The position numbers and the translations under genes are program-made. Below the pieces are notes generated by a model, which saw nothing but the letters and a program-made list of their open reading frames with translations, ran no database searches and was not told the origin of the DNA. Positions 24,575-34,555 of a stretch of 64,000 nucleotides of DNA are shown here, piece after piece (within the stretch, counting starts at the first letter, position 1; every line of letters begins with the position of its first letter). This DNA is from Bog-756 sp963830165. Lineage in GTDB: Bacteria > Actinomycetota > Acidimicrobiia > Acidimicrobiales > RAAP-2. Location: the NCBI GenBank assembly GCA_963830165.1, contig CAWHKZ010000006.1, positions 62,001-126,000 of the forward strand, written 5' to 3'.

Positions 24575-25720
24575 TCACTGGCCGGGTCCTCGACCCGGGT
24601 GCCGAGCGGAACTCGCGAAGTCTGATGCCGAGGACGCGACATCACCGATACCACCGCGCCTGACGGTGGCCGAGCCGGCCGGGCTCGGTCCGTCGGTCGG
24701 CGACCCGTGGCCCTGGCCGGCGCCTCCCTCCAGCATCTGGCGGCCCTGCAGGCTGAACAGCAGCGCGATCGACGGCACGACGAGTACGGCGATGAGGACG
24801 GCGACCACGATGACCGCGACCAGCGTCGCCTCGGGTGCGCCGGCGTTGTACAGGGTCAGCGGTGTCTTGGGGAGGAGGACGGGGAACTGGGCGACCCCCC
24901 ATCCCCAGATGACGCAGGCCACCCCCAGGGCGGCGACGACCCGGGCCACCATCACCGTTCCCGCCACCAGCAGGCCGATGGTCGCCAGACCACACACCCC
25001 CGCAATCACCACGAGGGGGAGGGCCCGGCCGGTGAGGCGTCCGTAGAGCACGGCATTCGAGCTGTGCAGCTCGCCGAGCGCGGCGAGCGACAGGGCTCCC
25101 GCCACCACGCCGGCGACCATGGCTCGTCGGGAGAAGTAGGTCACCAGCTTCCCGTCGTCGCGGCGGGCGGCTTCGCCGGCGAGATACACCGCGGCGAGGT
25201 AGGCGCAGGCGGCCACGAACACGAAGCCGGCCAGGAGCGCGGTGGCACTCGTCCACGCCGCCACACTGCCCTGGGTGGCGTCGGCGGGGACGGCCCCGGT
25301 GGCGATGGCACCGACGACCACACCCATGAAGAACGGGGTGGCGAACGAGGACAGCGCGAACACCGCTCCGGCGGTGACGACGAGCTCGGGACGGGTGATC
25401 TCCTTGCGGAACGCGAATCCCGCGCCGCGCAGCACGATGCCGGCCAGGGCCAGCCAGAGGGGGAGGGCCAGGACGATCATCACCGGCGCGAAGGCGAAGG
25501 GAAAGGCGGTCCAGAAGATGACCAGGCAGATGACGAGCCACACGTGGTTGGTCTCCCACACCGGGGTGATCGAGGTCTCGATCAACCGGCGGGGCTCCCG
25601 TCCCCGCGCTTCGCCGCCGCCGACGAGGTCCCACAGGCCACCACCGAAGTCCGCTCCGGCCAGGATGGCGTAGAGCATCACGCACCCCACCAGGATCGCC
25701 CCGACCGCATCGGCCGTCAT
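24575..25720 (-). CDS. cydB: Cytochrome bd-type quinol oxidase subunit II
   Basis: The 381-residue protein starts ATADAVGAILVGCVMLYAILAGADFGGGLWDL with the family motif GADFGGGLWD. ITPVWETNHVWLVICLVIFWTAFP follows, then eight to nine membrane helices and a hydrophilic C-terminal tail of about 50 residues. With CydA it forms the high-affinity oxidase that reduces O2 with quinol. The ATG overlaps the cydA stop by one base (TGATG). The long Gly/Ser-rich tail after the last helix is unusual for CydB. No cydDC genes are in the window. Confidence 0.92.
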   Translation of the reverse strand: MTADAVGAILVGCVMLYAILAGADFGGGLWDLVGGGEARGREPRRLIETSITPVWETNHVWLVICLVIFWTAFPFAFAPVMIVLALPLWLALAGIVLRGAGFAFRKEITRPELVVTAGAVFALSSFATPFFMGVVVGAIATGAVPADATQGSVAAWTSATALLAGFVFVAACAYLAAVYLAGEAARRDDGKLVTYFSRRAMVAGVVAGALSLAALGELHSSNAVLYGRLTGRALPLVVIAGVCGLATIGLLVAGTVMVARVVAALGVACVIWGWGVAQFPVLLPKTPLTLYNAGAPEATLVAVIVVAVLIAVLVVPSIALLFSLQGRQMLEGGAGQGHGSPTDGPSPAGSATVRRGGIGDVASSASDFASSARHPGRGPGQ

Positions 25721-27147
25721 CAGACCCCCGCCCGTTCGACGCGGTCCTGGTCCTCCGCCTGCTGGACCATCCGGTCCTCCGGACCGTAGGGAACGGCGGC
25801 CTCCTCCGTCTCGGTTCGGCGCCACCGGCGCGACAGCCCTCGCAGGATGAGGACCGTCGCCACGCCGATCACCGCGTACAGGACGACGACGATGCTCAGA
25901 CTCGTGAGCACCCCGCCGTTCGTGGTCGCGGCCGACGCGGTGGTCTGGAGCCGGTAGACGACCCAGGGCTGGCGTCCCACCTCGGTGACGACCCACCCGG
26001 ACTCCATGGCGACGACCGCCGCGACACCGCTCACCGCACCGGCCATCCAGAACAACCTCCCGCGCGGCAGGCGACGGCGCCGGATCCAGACGACGAGGGC
26101 CCACAGTCCCACCAGGAGCAAGAGGAAGCCCAGCCCGACCATGGCGTCGAAGCACAGGTGGATGAGCCACACCACCGGCGGACGATCGGCGGCCGGCACG
26201 CTGTCCCAGCCGATGACCCTGGTGCCGGGGCCGAATCCCACCAACAGCGAATCGAAGTCCGGGATCTTGATTCCGGCATAGATGTCGCCACCCGAGTACA
26301 CGCCGAGGATCCACTCCGGAACGTGCCGCGATGTAGTGGCCACGTACTCCATGGCGGCGAACTTGACGGGCTGGTCGGAGGCGATCGCCCGGGCCGCGGT
26401 GTCGCCCACGAAGATCTGGAACGGAGTCAGGACGGCGGCCGGCACGAAGCCGAGGGCGAAGCCGGTCCGGTGGTACAGGTCGCGCCGCCCACGGAGGTAT
26501 CCCACCGCGTACACCCCGGCCACCAGGAACCCCGTCACCATGTAGGCGGCCAGGATCATGTGCGGCATCTCGTAGAGAGCGGCGTGGTTGAAGTACACCT
26601 GCCACGGATCGACCGACACGACATGACCGTTGCGAACGGTGAAGCCGCCCGGTTGGTTCATCCACGAGTTGACGGCCACCACGGACATCGCCCCGAAGAT
26701 CCCGCTCACGGCGATGGGCATCCCGCTCCAGAAGTGGGCCCAGGGTCGGAGGCGCCCCCAACCGAAGAGGTAGATGGCGGTGAAGATGGCCTCGAGGAAG
26801 AAGAAGACGCCCTCGATCCCGAACGGAATGCCGAGTACCGCGCCGTACTTGTGCATGAGCCCCGGCCACAACAGGCCCAACTCGAAGGACAGCACCGTCC
26901 CGGTGACGGCCCCGACCGCGATGAGCACACCCATCGCCTGCGACCACCGCTTGGCGAGCCGCATGGCCGTCGCGTTGTTCTTCCGCAGGCCGATGAACTC
27001 GGCCAGCAGCACGATCGACGGGAAGGCGATGCCGAGGCAGGCCAGGATGATGTGGAACCCGAGGGTGGTGGCCATCTGCGCCCGGGCGGGGACCACCTCG
27101 TGGGAGACCGCCAGGGCCGAGTGCACCGCCGCAGGGACCATGACCAT
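25720..27147 (-). CDS. cydA: Cytochrome bd-type quinol oxidase subunit I
   Basis: This is a 475-residue integral membrane subunit carrying the haems. RAQMATTLGFHIILACLGIAFP includes the first haem ligand His; FELGLLWPGLMHKYGAVLGIPFGIEGVFFFLEAIF, AVSGIFGAMSVVAVNSWMNQPGGF and ESGWVVTEVGRQPWVVY are all present. The Q-loop is short, as in the CioA-like branch often called cyanide-insensitive oxidase. Start choice: ATG 27147 overlaps the stop of the upstream membrane-protein gene in TGATG, the same overlap seen at cydA-cydB. A longer ATG at 27246 gives an Arg/Pro-rich leader unlike CydA. Confidence 0.9.
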   Translation of the reverse strand: MVMVPAAVHSALAVSHEVVPARAQMATTLGFHIILACLGIAFPSIVLLAEFIGLRKNNATAMRLAKRWSQAMGVLIAVGAVTGTVLSFELGLLWPGLMHKYGAVLGIPFGIEGVFFFLEAIFTAIYLFGWGRLRPWAHFWSGMPIAVSGIFGAMSVVAVNSWMNQPGGFTVRNGHVVSVDPWQVYFNHAALYEMPHMILAAYMVTGFLVAGVYAVGYLRGRRDLYHRTGFALGFVPAAVLTPFQIFVGDTAARAIASDQPVKFAAMEYVATTSRHVPEWILGVYSGGDIYAGIKIPDFDSLLVGFGPGTRVIGWDSVPAADRPPVVWLIHLCFDAMVGLGFLLLLVGLWALVVWIRRRRLPRGRLFWMAGAVSGVAAVVAMESGWVVTEVGRQPWVVYRLQTTASAATTNGGVLTSLSIVVVLYAVIGVATVLILRGLSRRWRRTETEEAAVPYGPEDRMVQQAEDQDRVERAGV

Positions 27148-28250
27148 CACGTACCGCAGACGCTGGGTATCCTGCGGGACGAGCCAGGACGGGTTGGCCG
27201 CGGGACGGCGGACGGGCCGCCGACGTAAACGATCCGGGCGAGGCATTCGATCCGGTCGGTCGACCCATCCGTCACCGGTCGTCTCGTGGGAGCCGTTGCG
27301 TCGTCAGGTGGGCGTTGCACCGAGCGTTCCTCCTGTCGCCGGCGACGATTCCGATCGGAGGAGGAACCGCGGCCGACCTCGTCGAGGCAGAGCAGGCCGA
27401 CCAGCGCGCCTCCCTCGCCGACGACGGCCAGTCGGCTCCCGCCCCGGCGACGCAGGATCGCCCGCGCCGTCCGGAGCGAATCGGTCGGACCGACGGTCCG
27501 GCCGACCAGTGTGCCCATCGTCACCGCGGGAACGACTGCTCCGGTCGACGGCGGGAGATCCGATCTCTCGATGGCCGTGATCAGCCGCCCGTCCTCGGTC
27601 ACGATGAGAGCCATGCGGACCTGCTCGTCCCGGAAGAAGGATGCCACCGACGTGCTCGTGGCATCGGAGCCATGAGTCGTCAGATGGGTCACCATCACGT
27701 CGGCCACGCGCCCTCCGTCGATGAGCGGGTGCAGCACGCGCAGGCTGATCCACGCGGCCCCGATGCCGACAGCCACGCCGACCACGGTGTCGGCGAACCG
27801 GAGGATGGGCTGCTGCCAGGCATCCTGCGGGCTCACGGCGGCGACGACCATGACCACGGTGGTGGTGATGGCGGCGGTGATGGCGTCCTCGGGGCGGCCG
27901 AGGAGCGTGACGATCAGGGTACTGGCCCCGATCAGCAACGCCAGACCCCAGGGTTCGAACGGCAGGAAGGCCAGGTAGACCAAGCAGACCACGAAGCTGA
28001 CCATGGTGGCCGACATGCGGGTCGCCGCCGCGGACAGGCTCTGGCGGTAACTGTTGCGGATGACGAAGATGGTGGCGATCACGGCCCACATGCCGCCGAG
28101 GAGGTCGCTGTCCCTGGAGACGAACGTGAAGGTGGTCAGCGCGTGCACGGCCACCAGGTAGGTGATCAGGCAGGCGACGGCCAGGACGGTCGCGTCCACG
28201 GTGGCACTCCCGGCCTCGGCCCAGCCGGGAAGGTGCCGGAAGGACATCAT
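27147..28250 (-). CDS. FUSC-type aromatic acid exporter-like membrane protein with a CBS-like C-terminal part
   Basis: The 367-residue protein has six hydrophobic segments in residues 10-165, with GGMWAVIATIFVIRNSYRQSLSAAATRMSAT, the FUSC/ArAE motif at the end of an inner helix, and LLGRPEDAITAAITTTVVMV. A cytoplasmic region (about 200-300) resembles CBS motifs: VRMALIVTEDGRLITAIERSDLP and SRLAVVGEGGALVGLLCLDEV. The last 75 residues are Arg/Pro-rich and look out-of-frame-like; a one-base error near 27340 would end the protein at 27304 instead. The TGATG link to cydA argues for the longer form. It is first in the operon with cydAB. The substrate is unknown. Confidence 0.72.
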   Translation of the reverse strand: MMSFRHLPGWAEAGSATVDATVLAVACLITYLVAVHALTTFTFVSRDSDLLGGMWAVIATIFVIRNSYRQSLSAAATRMSATMVSFVVCLVYLAFLPFEPWGLALLIGASTLIVTLLGRPEDAITAAITTTVVMVVAAVSPQDAWQQPILRFADTVVGVAVGIGAAWISLRVLHPLIDGGRVADVMVTHLTTHGSDATSTSVASFFRDEQVRMALIVTEDGRLITAIERSDLPPSTGAVVPAVTMGTLVGRTVGPTDSLRTARAILRRRGGSRLAVVGEGGALVGLLCLDEVGRGSSSDRNRRRRQEERSVQRPPDDATAPTRRPVTDGSTDRIECLARIVYVGGPSAVPRPTRPGSSRRIPSVCGT

Positions 28251-28298
28251 GCACTCCGTTCCGTTGCTGCCCCTGCCGGCGACCCGGCACTGCGATCG

Positions 28299-29792
28299 TC
28301 AGACATTCTCGATCCCGAGCACGGAGGCCGTCCTGGCGCGGGTCTCCCTGCAGGCGGCCGCGTCCTGCACCAGATCGATGCCGTAGGTCGGGATGATGGC
28401 TTTCAACCGGTCGCTCCAGCCGTCCTCCAGCTCACCGGCGAAGCCCTTCTGCAGTACCTCGAGCGCGATGAACGCGGAGACGGATGCGCCGGGCGAGGCG
28501 CCGAGCAGGGCCACGATCGAGTTGTCGGCGCTGGCGATCACGTCGGTGCCGAACTTGAGCACGCCCTTGTGGTGCGGCTCGGGCATGATGACCTGCACCC
28601 GCTGGCCGGCCACGACCTCCTGCCAGTCGTTCCGCTGCGCTCGGGGAAAGTACTGCTTGAGCGTCGCGAACTGGTGGGATCCGGTCTGCAGCACCTGCCC
28701 GATGAGATATTCGGCCAGGCGCCAGTCGTCCCGGGCCACCGTCAGCATCGGCAGGACGTTGCCGGGCTCGATCGAGCGGAACAGGTCCATGTGGGATCCG
28801 TGCTTGAGGAACTTGGTGGAGAATCCGGCGTAGGGTCCGAAGAGCAGCGACCGCTTGCCCGAGATCATGCGGGTGTCGAGATGGGGCACCGACATCGGAG
28901 GGGAGCCCTCGGCGGCCTTTCCGTAGACCTTGGCGTGGTGGCGCGCGCTCACGGCATCGACATCGCAGCGCAGCCAGATGCCGCTCACCGGAAAGCCGCC
29001 GTAGCCGTGGCCCTCGGGAATCTTGGACTTCTGCAGCAGCTCGAGCGCGCCGCCACCGGCACCGGCGAAGACGAACTTCGCCCGGACGGTACGCCTCTCG
29101 GCGGTGTCGACGTGCTCCGCGCTGACGGCCCAACGCCCGTCGTCGAGGCGGTCGAGGCCGACGACCTTGTGCTTGTAGAGGACGGAGAAGTTCGGCTGCG
29201 CCTCGAGGTGGGTGACCAGGAGGTGGGTCAGCGCGCCGTAGTCGATGTCGGTCCCGGTGACCATCCGGGTGGCGGCGATGGGCTCGCCCTGTTCGCGCCC
29301 CTCCATCACGAGCGGCACCCAGCCCGCGACCTCGTCGCGGTCCTCGCTGAACTCCATGCCGGCATAGCAGTGGTGCGACGACATCTCCTTGTACCGGTCG
29401 CGCAGGAAGGCGACGTTCTCGGTGCCCCAGACGAAGCTCATGTGCGGACACGATTCGACGAAGGCGTGCGGATCGGGGATGGCGCCCTTGGCGACGAGGT
29501 ACGACCACAGCTGGCGCGAGATGTCGAACTCGGTGTTGACGGTGAGGGCCTCGGAGATGTCGATGGTGCCGTCGGACCGCCGCGGCGTGTAGTTGAGTTC
29601 GCAATTCGCGGCATGCCCGGTGCCCGCGTTGTTCCAGGCCTCGGAGCTCTCCAGCGCGCAGTCACGGAGCGTCTCGAACATCACGACATCGAGCGTCGGA
29701 TCCAGTTCCTTGAGGAGGGTGCCCAGCGTCGCACTCATGATCCCCGCGCCGATCAGCGCGACATCCGGGCTCTCCGAGGCGGGGGTGCTCAT
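28299..29792 (-). CDS. mqo: Malate:quinone oxidoreductase
   Basis: This 497-residue peripheral membrane FAD enzyme oxidises L-malate to oxaloacetate and passes electrons to quinone. It begins DVALIGAGIMSATLGTLLKELDP (FAD binding) and contains ESSEAWNNAGTGHAANCELNYTP, GFPVSGIWLRCD, FGPYAGFSTKFLKHGS and LGASPGASVSAFIALEVL, all Mqo hallmarks. The ATG overlaps the cupin stop by 4 bp (ATGA). The unit lies downstream of one of four 43-bp elements. Together with fumC, malic enzyme and the cytochrome bd operon just downstream it gives fumarate to malate to oxaloacetate with electrons entering the quinone pool. Confidence 0.95.
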   Translation of the reverse strand: MSTPASESPDVALIGAGIMSATLGTLLKELDPTLDVVMFETLRDCALESSEAWNNAGTGHAANCELNYTPRRSDGTIDISEALTVNTEFDISRQLWSYLVAKGAIPDPHAFVESCPHMSFVWGTENVAFLRDRYKEMSSHHCYAGMEFSEDRDEVAGWVPLVMEGREQGEPIAATRMVTGTDIDYGALTHLLVTHLEAQPNFSVLYKHKVVGLDRLDDGRWAVSAEHVDTAERRTVRAKFVFAGAGGGALELLQKSKIPEGHGYGGFPVSGIWLRCDVDAVSARHHAKVYGKAAEGSPPMSVPHLDTRMISGKRSLLFGPYAGFSTKFLKHGSHMDLFRSIEPGNVLPMLTVARDDWRLAEYLIGQVLQTGSHQFATLKQYFPRAQRNDWQEVVAGQRVQVIMPEPHHKGVLKFGTDVIASADNSIVALLGASPGASVSAFIALEVLQKGFAGELEDGWSDRLKAIIPTYGIDLVQDAAACRETRARTASVLGIENV

Positions 29793-30190
29793 GCCTGCTC
29801 CTTCCGGCTCGCCGGTGTGAAGTTGAGTTCGGCCCCTTCCCGGTAGACGACGTACGCCCTACGCCAGGGCTCGTCGCCGATGAGCATCCACTGGTGGCCC
29901 GTGCCGCTGTTGTCCTGCGCGAGCAGGATGTCTCCCGGGTGGATCATGAACGTCGCCCCCGATTTGGTGGTGAACTTGAGCGTCCCGGAGAGGGTGATGA
30001 CGAAGCGCGGGACGGGGTCCTGGTGCCACTCGTACGACCCACCCGAGCGCGTCTCCTGGAAGGACAGCTCGGCGACGGGAACGTCCTTGCCCACGGAGTC
30101 GCCACGGATCCCCTCGACGAGATCGATCGAGCCCTCCTCGAACAGCGAGTTGCCGTCCTCGCCGGTCCACATGCGAACGCAACGGATCAT
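29789..30190 (-). CDS. Single-domain cupin coupled to mqo
   Basis: The 133-residue protein has a double-stranded beta-helix pattern: GGSYEWHQDPVPRFVITLSGTLKFTTKSG matches cupin motif 1 (His at the metal site, then the Pro/Gly turn) and PGDILLAQDNSGTGHQWMLIG matches motif 2. The metal-ligand set is W-H-Q...H, so one or two of the usual His are replaced. ATG 30190 follows GAAGGAGTCCCACG; the frame continues upstream to a GTG at 30295 without a good site. Its stop overlaps the mqo start, so the two are co-translated, suggesting a role in C4- or C2-acid metabolism. The reaction is unknown. Confidence 0.75.
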   Translation of the reverse strand: MIRCVRMWTGEDGNSLFEEGSIDLVEGIRGDSVGKDVPVAELSFQETRSGGSYEWHQDPVPRFVITLSGTLKFTTKSGATFMIHPGDILLAQDNSGTGHQWMLIGDEPWRRAYVVYREGAELNFTPASRKEQA

Positions 30191-30303
30191 CGTGGGACTC
30201 CTTCCGGCGTCGACGGCCGGAGCTTCCGGCCGCTCTGCCCTCGCACGGGCCAAGGCGCCAGCCACGGCTGCGGACCGGTCGTCGGACTCGTGCACCAGCG
30301 CAT
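30187..30303 (-). CDS. Possible 38-residue leader ORF of the cupin-mqo transcript
   Basis: An ATG at 30303 follows GGAAGGGGTCCC; GGAAGGGGTCC is identical to the ribosome binding site of oxc at the end of its related leader. The ORF is Trp- and Pro-rich (MRWCTSPTTGPQPWLAPW...) and its TGA overlaps the cupin ATG (ATGA). Either it is a leader peptide that couples translation, or a relic of a duplicated oxc promoter and ribosome binding site. Amino acid composition is not protein-like. Confidence 0.3.
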   Translation of the reverse strand: MRWCTSPTTGPQPWLAPWPVRGQSGRKLRPSTPEGVPR

Positions 30304-30377
30304 GGGACCCCTTCCGGTCCGGTGACGAGTTCGGGCACGTGCAGCTGTACCGTCACTTTCTGCCGGAACGGGACGGT

Positions 30378-30420
30378 CGTCCAAGACTTCCTGCCGACCA
30401 AGCGATAGACGCCGTCTATC
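30378..30420 (-). promoter_or_regulatory. 43-bp LysR-type operator/promoter element upstream of cupin-mqo (copy A)
   Basis: Read on the minus strand it starts with the perfect dyad GATAGACGGCGTCTATC (GAT-N11-ATC, containing the LysR T-N11-A core). GGTCGGCAGGAAGT follows and it ends CTTGGACG, where TTGGAC would be the -35 box. The dyad centre is about 30 bp upstream of that box, the usual -65 position of a LysR recognition site. It is closest to copy D before oxc. Confidence 0.7.
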
Positions 30421-30548
30421 AGGCGCGTCGACGGGTGACGGTCGTGTCGACAGCTCGATTCCGCGGCGTCGAGGACTGCACGACGACTGCACGACGCCGG
30501 CCGGCTGATGAGCGGCAACCGCCCGGGTTCCGGCCGACGGGGCGCCAT

Positions 30549-30591
30549 GATCGGTGCCCCCTATCTCATGATCGGCGCGAAAGCTTGGACG
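30549..30591 (+). promoter_or_regulatory. 43-bp LysR-type operator/promoter element upstream of fumC (copy B)
   Basis: It begins GATCGGTGCCCCCTATC (GAT-N11-ATC), continues TGATCGGCGCGAAAG and ends CTTGGACG, with the same total length as the other three copies. Similarity to copy C continues for about 70 bp downstream (TGTGATGGTG, GGGCGATCCG, CCTCGTCC). Confidence 0.7.
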
Positions 30592-30721
30592 TGGACGCCG
30601 GCTGGTGTGATGGTGACAGCAGCAGGGCGATCCGGCGGACCTCGTCCACGGACCCCCGCCGAGGGATGCGGGGCGGAGCCCGTCGACCCGCCGTGCAGCC
30701 GGAACAGACAAGGAGGCCGGG

Positions 30722-30807
30722 ATGGCACTCGACATCGACGGTTCACCGCTGGCCGAAGGAACGCTCGGCGTCGACGACGGCGCGGTGACGGGCAGGGGAG
30801 CCCGGTG

Positions 30808-30808
<1 letters not shown>
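30722..30808 (+). CDS. 28-residue leader peptide ORF coupled to fumC
   Basis: ATG 30722 has a strong ribosome binding site (AAGGAGGCCGGG). The acidic peptide starts MALDIDGSPLAEGTLG and its TGA shares one base with the fumC ATG (TGATG). The site is much better than the weaker one directly before fumC, so ribosomes probably reach fumC through this ORF. No known peptide is recognised. Confidence 0.5.
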
Positions 30809-32313
<1,505 letters not shown>

Positions 32314-32399
32314 CCGCCCGGGGCCAGCTCCGGCGGTGCAGTCGAGCGCACCTCGGCCGGCTTCGACGACCCGTCAGTCCGGCCGTTCCGGTTCCGGTA

Positions 32400-34161
32400 T
32401 CACCGATCGGTCGGGACGTCGGCGTAGCGCGCGTTCCACATCGTCGCCTCGACGGCCTCGACCGGATCGGACAGGTCGACCTGGGCCACACCATCCAGTT
32501 TCGCCTGCTCAGCGACAGCGACGGCGACCGAAGCCGAACTGGCCCGTAGGTTCACGACGTCGGGCACCAGCCCCGCTCCGGTACGTCGGACGTCGACCTG
32601 CTCCGCCACCGCCTTGGACGCGGCAACCAGCATGTTGTCCGTGACCCGGTTCGCCCGGCAGGTGATGGTGCCCAGTCCGATTCCGGGATAGATCGAGCGC
32701 GTTGTTGGCCTGACCGATCTCGTAGGAGACACCCTTGTGGACCACCGGGTCCCACGGGAGGCCGGTCGTGATCAGCGCCCTGCCGTCCGTCCACCGGATC
32801 ATGTCGGCGGGAATCGCCTCGATCCGTTCCGTCGGATTGGAGATGGGGAAGATCATCGGTCGCTCGACATGCTTCGCGACCTCCTTGATGATCTGCTCGG
32901 TGAAGGCGCCCCCTGTCGTCGAGGTCCCCACGAGTACGGTCGGATGGACCGTGCCGACCACAGTGGCCAGATCCACGATCCCACCGTCGGACGCCGCAGA
33001 GGCACGGAGGGCGGCCATCTGCGGCCAGCGCGCCTCCTGTTCCAGAGCAACCTGCACCTCGGTGCGGGCCCACGTGGCGCTCTCCTCCGCAGGCCGGGCG
33101 AACGGCTTCTGGTAATAGAGCAGTCCGTCGGTCATGTCGCTGGTCAGCAGACCGGGAAGGTCCACGATCCAGATGCGTGACCTGGCCTCGTCTTCACCGA
33201 GTCCATCGAAGATCATCTGCTTCCGGATTTGGTCGGCGATGCCGATTCCTGCGGTACCACCCCCGAAGATGACCACCCGCTGGTCTCTCGCCTTCGTCTC
33301 CGAGGCCCGTAGCCCACTGAGGAATGCCGCGAGGACGATGGCCGCAGTCCCCTGCACGTCGTCGTTGAAGATGGGCGCCTTGTCGCGGTACGTGTCGAGG
33401 ATCCGCGTCGCGTTGGTCGCTCCGAAGTCCTCGAAGTGCAGCAGGGCCTTGGGGAACATCCGCAGCGCCGTTTCGATGAATGCCGCGACCAACTGGTCGT
33501 ATCGCTCACCTCGCACCCTGCTGTGACGATTGCCGATGTAGAGAGGATCGTTGAGGAGGGACTCGCGGTCCGTGCCCACGTCGAGCATCACGGGGATCAC
33601 CCGGTCGGGGTCGATGCCCGCGGCCGCGGTGTACACCGCCAGCTTTCCCACCGAGATGTCCATCCCGTTCGCGCCCCAGTCGCCGATACCCAGGATCTCC
33701 TCCGCGTCGGTGACCACGACCAGATCGACGTCGTCGGCGCCGAGTCCGTAGTTCTCGAAGCTCTCCCTGACGCTCTCGACGGCGTCCACGGAGAGATAAA
33801 CACCGTCGGACCGCTGGAACTGGTGGCTGTACGTCTCGATCGCCCGGGCGATCCAGGGGTCGTACACGACGGGCAGCATCTCCTTGAGGTGATCCTCCAG
33901 CAGCTTGAAGAAGAGCACTTCGTTGCGGTCACGGAGGGCCGCGAGGAACTCGTTACGCGCCAGATCGGAGGGTTCGGCGAGATACTGCTCATAGGACCGT
34001 TTCGCCTGGTCCTCCAGCGACTGCACCGCCGGGGGCAGGAGACCCTGCAGGTGCGCAGCGCTGCGTTGCTCCTCGGTGAAAGCGGTCCCGCGGTTGTAGC
34101 GCGCGTCTCGCATGAGGTTCCGACCTGACAGCGTGGCACTCGACGATCGGGTGGTTGCCAT
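32400..34161 (-). CDS. NAD-type malic enzyme, interrupted by a one-base frameshift
   Basis: This is a SfcA/MaeA-type oxidoreductive decarboxylase (malate to pyruvate plus CO2) of about 586 residues when repaired. LMRDARYNRGTAFTEEQR, VVVTDAEEILGIGDWGANGMDISVGKL, FEDFGATNATRILDTYRDKAPIFNDDVQGTAAIVLAAFLSG and GGGTAGIGIADQI cover the active site and NAD fold. At about 32694 one extra G in GCGCTCGATC shifts the frame. Before it the frame reads YEIGQANNAL; the other frame continues at once with YPGIGLGTITCRANRVTDNML and runs to the stop at 32400. The unrepaired ORF ends at 32509 with an unrelated tail. ATG 34161 follows AAGGAAGC. It is divergent from lysR. I see no 43-bp element before this gene. 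Confidence 0.88.
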
Positions 34162-34555
34162 GATTGCTTCCTTTCGATTGGAATCGATCAGCCGATGCCC
34201 GGCGCCGGCCGGCACCGGAGCACCCGGGGGAGGTCCCGCTCCGCCCGGTGGGAGCGCGCGACAAACCCCCTGGCCCGCTGCGGTGCCCGGTGCTGTCGCG
34301 ATGTTCGCCGATTCGTGCGAACCCGCCATCGAAGTCAGCATGAAGGCCCAATTGCGGCTAGCGGTCACGGGCCGGTACCGGCTAGCGGGAATCCTGCCGG
34401 ACCGTCCGCGATCCATCGCCGCCGCCGGGTGCCGAGTCCCATGTGTCGGCGGCTGACGTCGAGGTGGACGTCGCTATCGTGGGTGACGTCGCGGCCAGGA
34501 TCGCCCCAGGATCGCCAAGGGCTGAGCCGTTCCACTGCTGACGAGGGAGAGGGAG
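34162..34555. promoter_or_regulatory. Divergent control region between the malic enzyme and lysR genes
   Basis: No gene is supported in this 394-bp stretch. Near 34350-34390 the repeat GGCTAGCGG occurs twice about 30 bp apart, with a CCGGTACCGG palindrome between, which could bind a dimeric regulator. No copy of the 43-bp element is found here. The ribosome binding sites of both genes lie at the two ends. Confidence 0.4.

Noticed and set aside
24213..24578. A 121-residue ORF in the catalase-cydB gap
   Set aside because: No ribosome binding site, no family, and it overlaps the catalase start; treated as intergenic.
30378..30591. The 43-bp elements as a structured RNA or riboswitch
   Set aside because: The conserved part contains a T-N11-A dyad and ends in a -35-like box, and base differences do not show clear compensatory pairing in an RNA; a DNA operator is the simpler reading.
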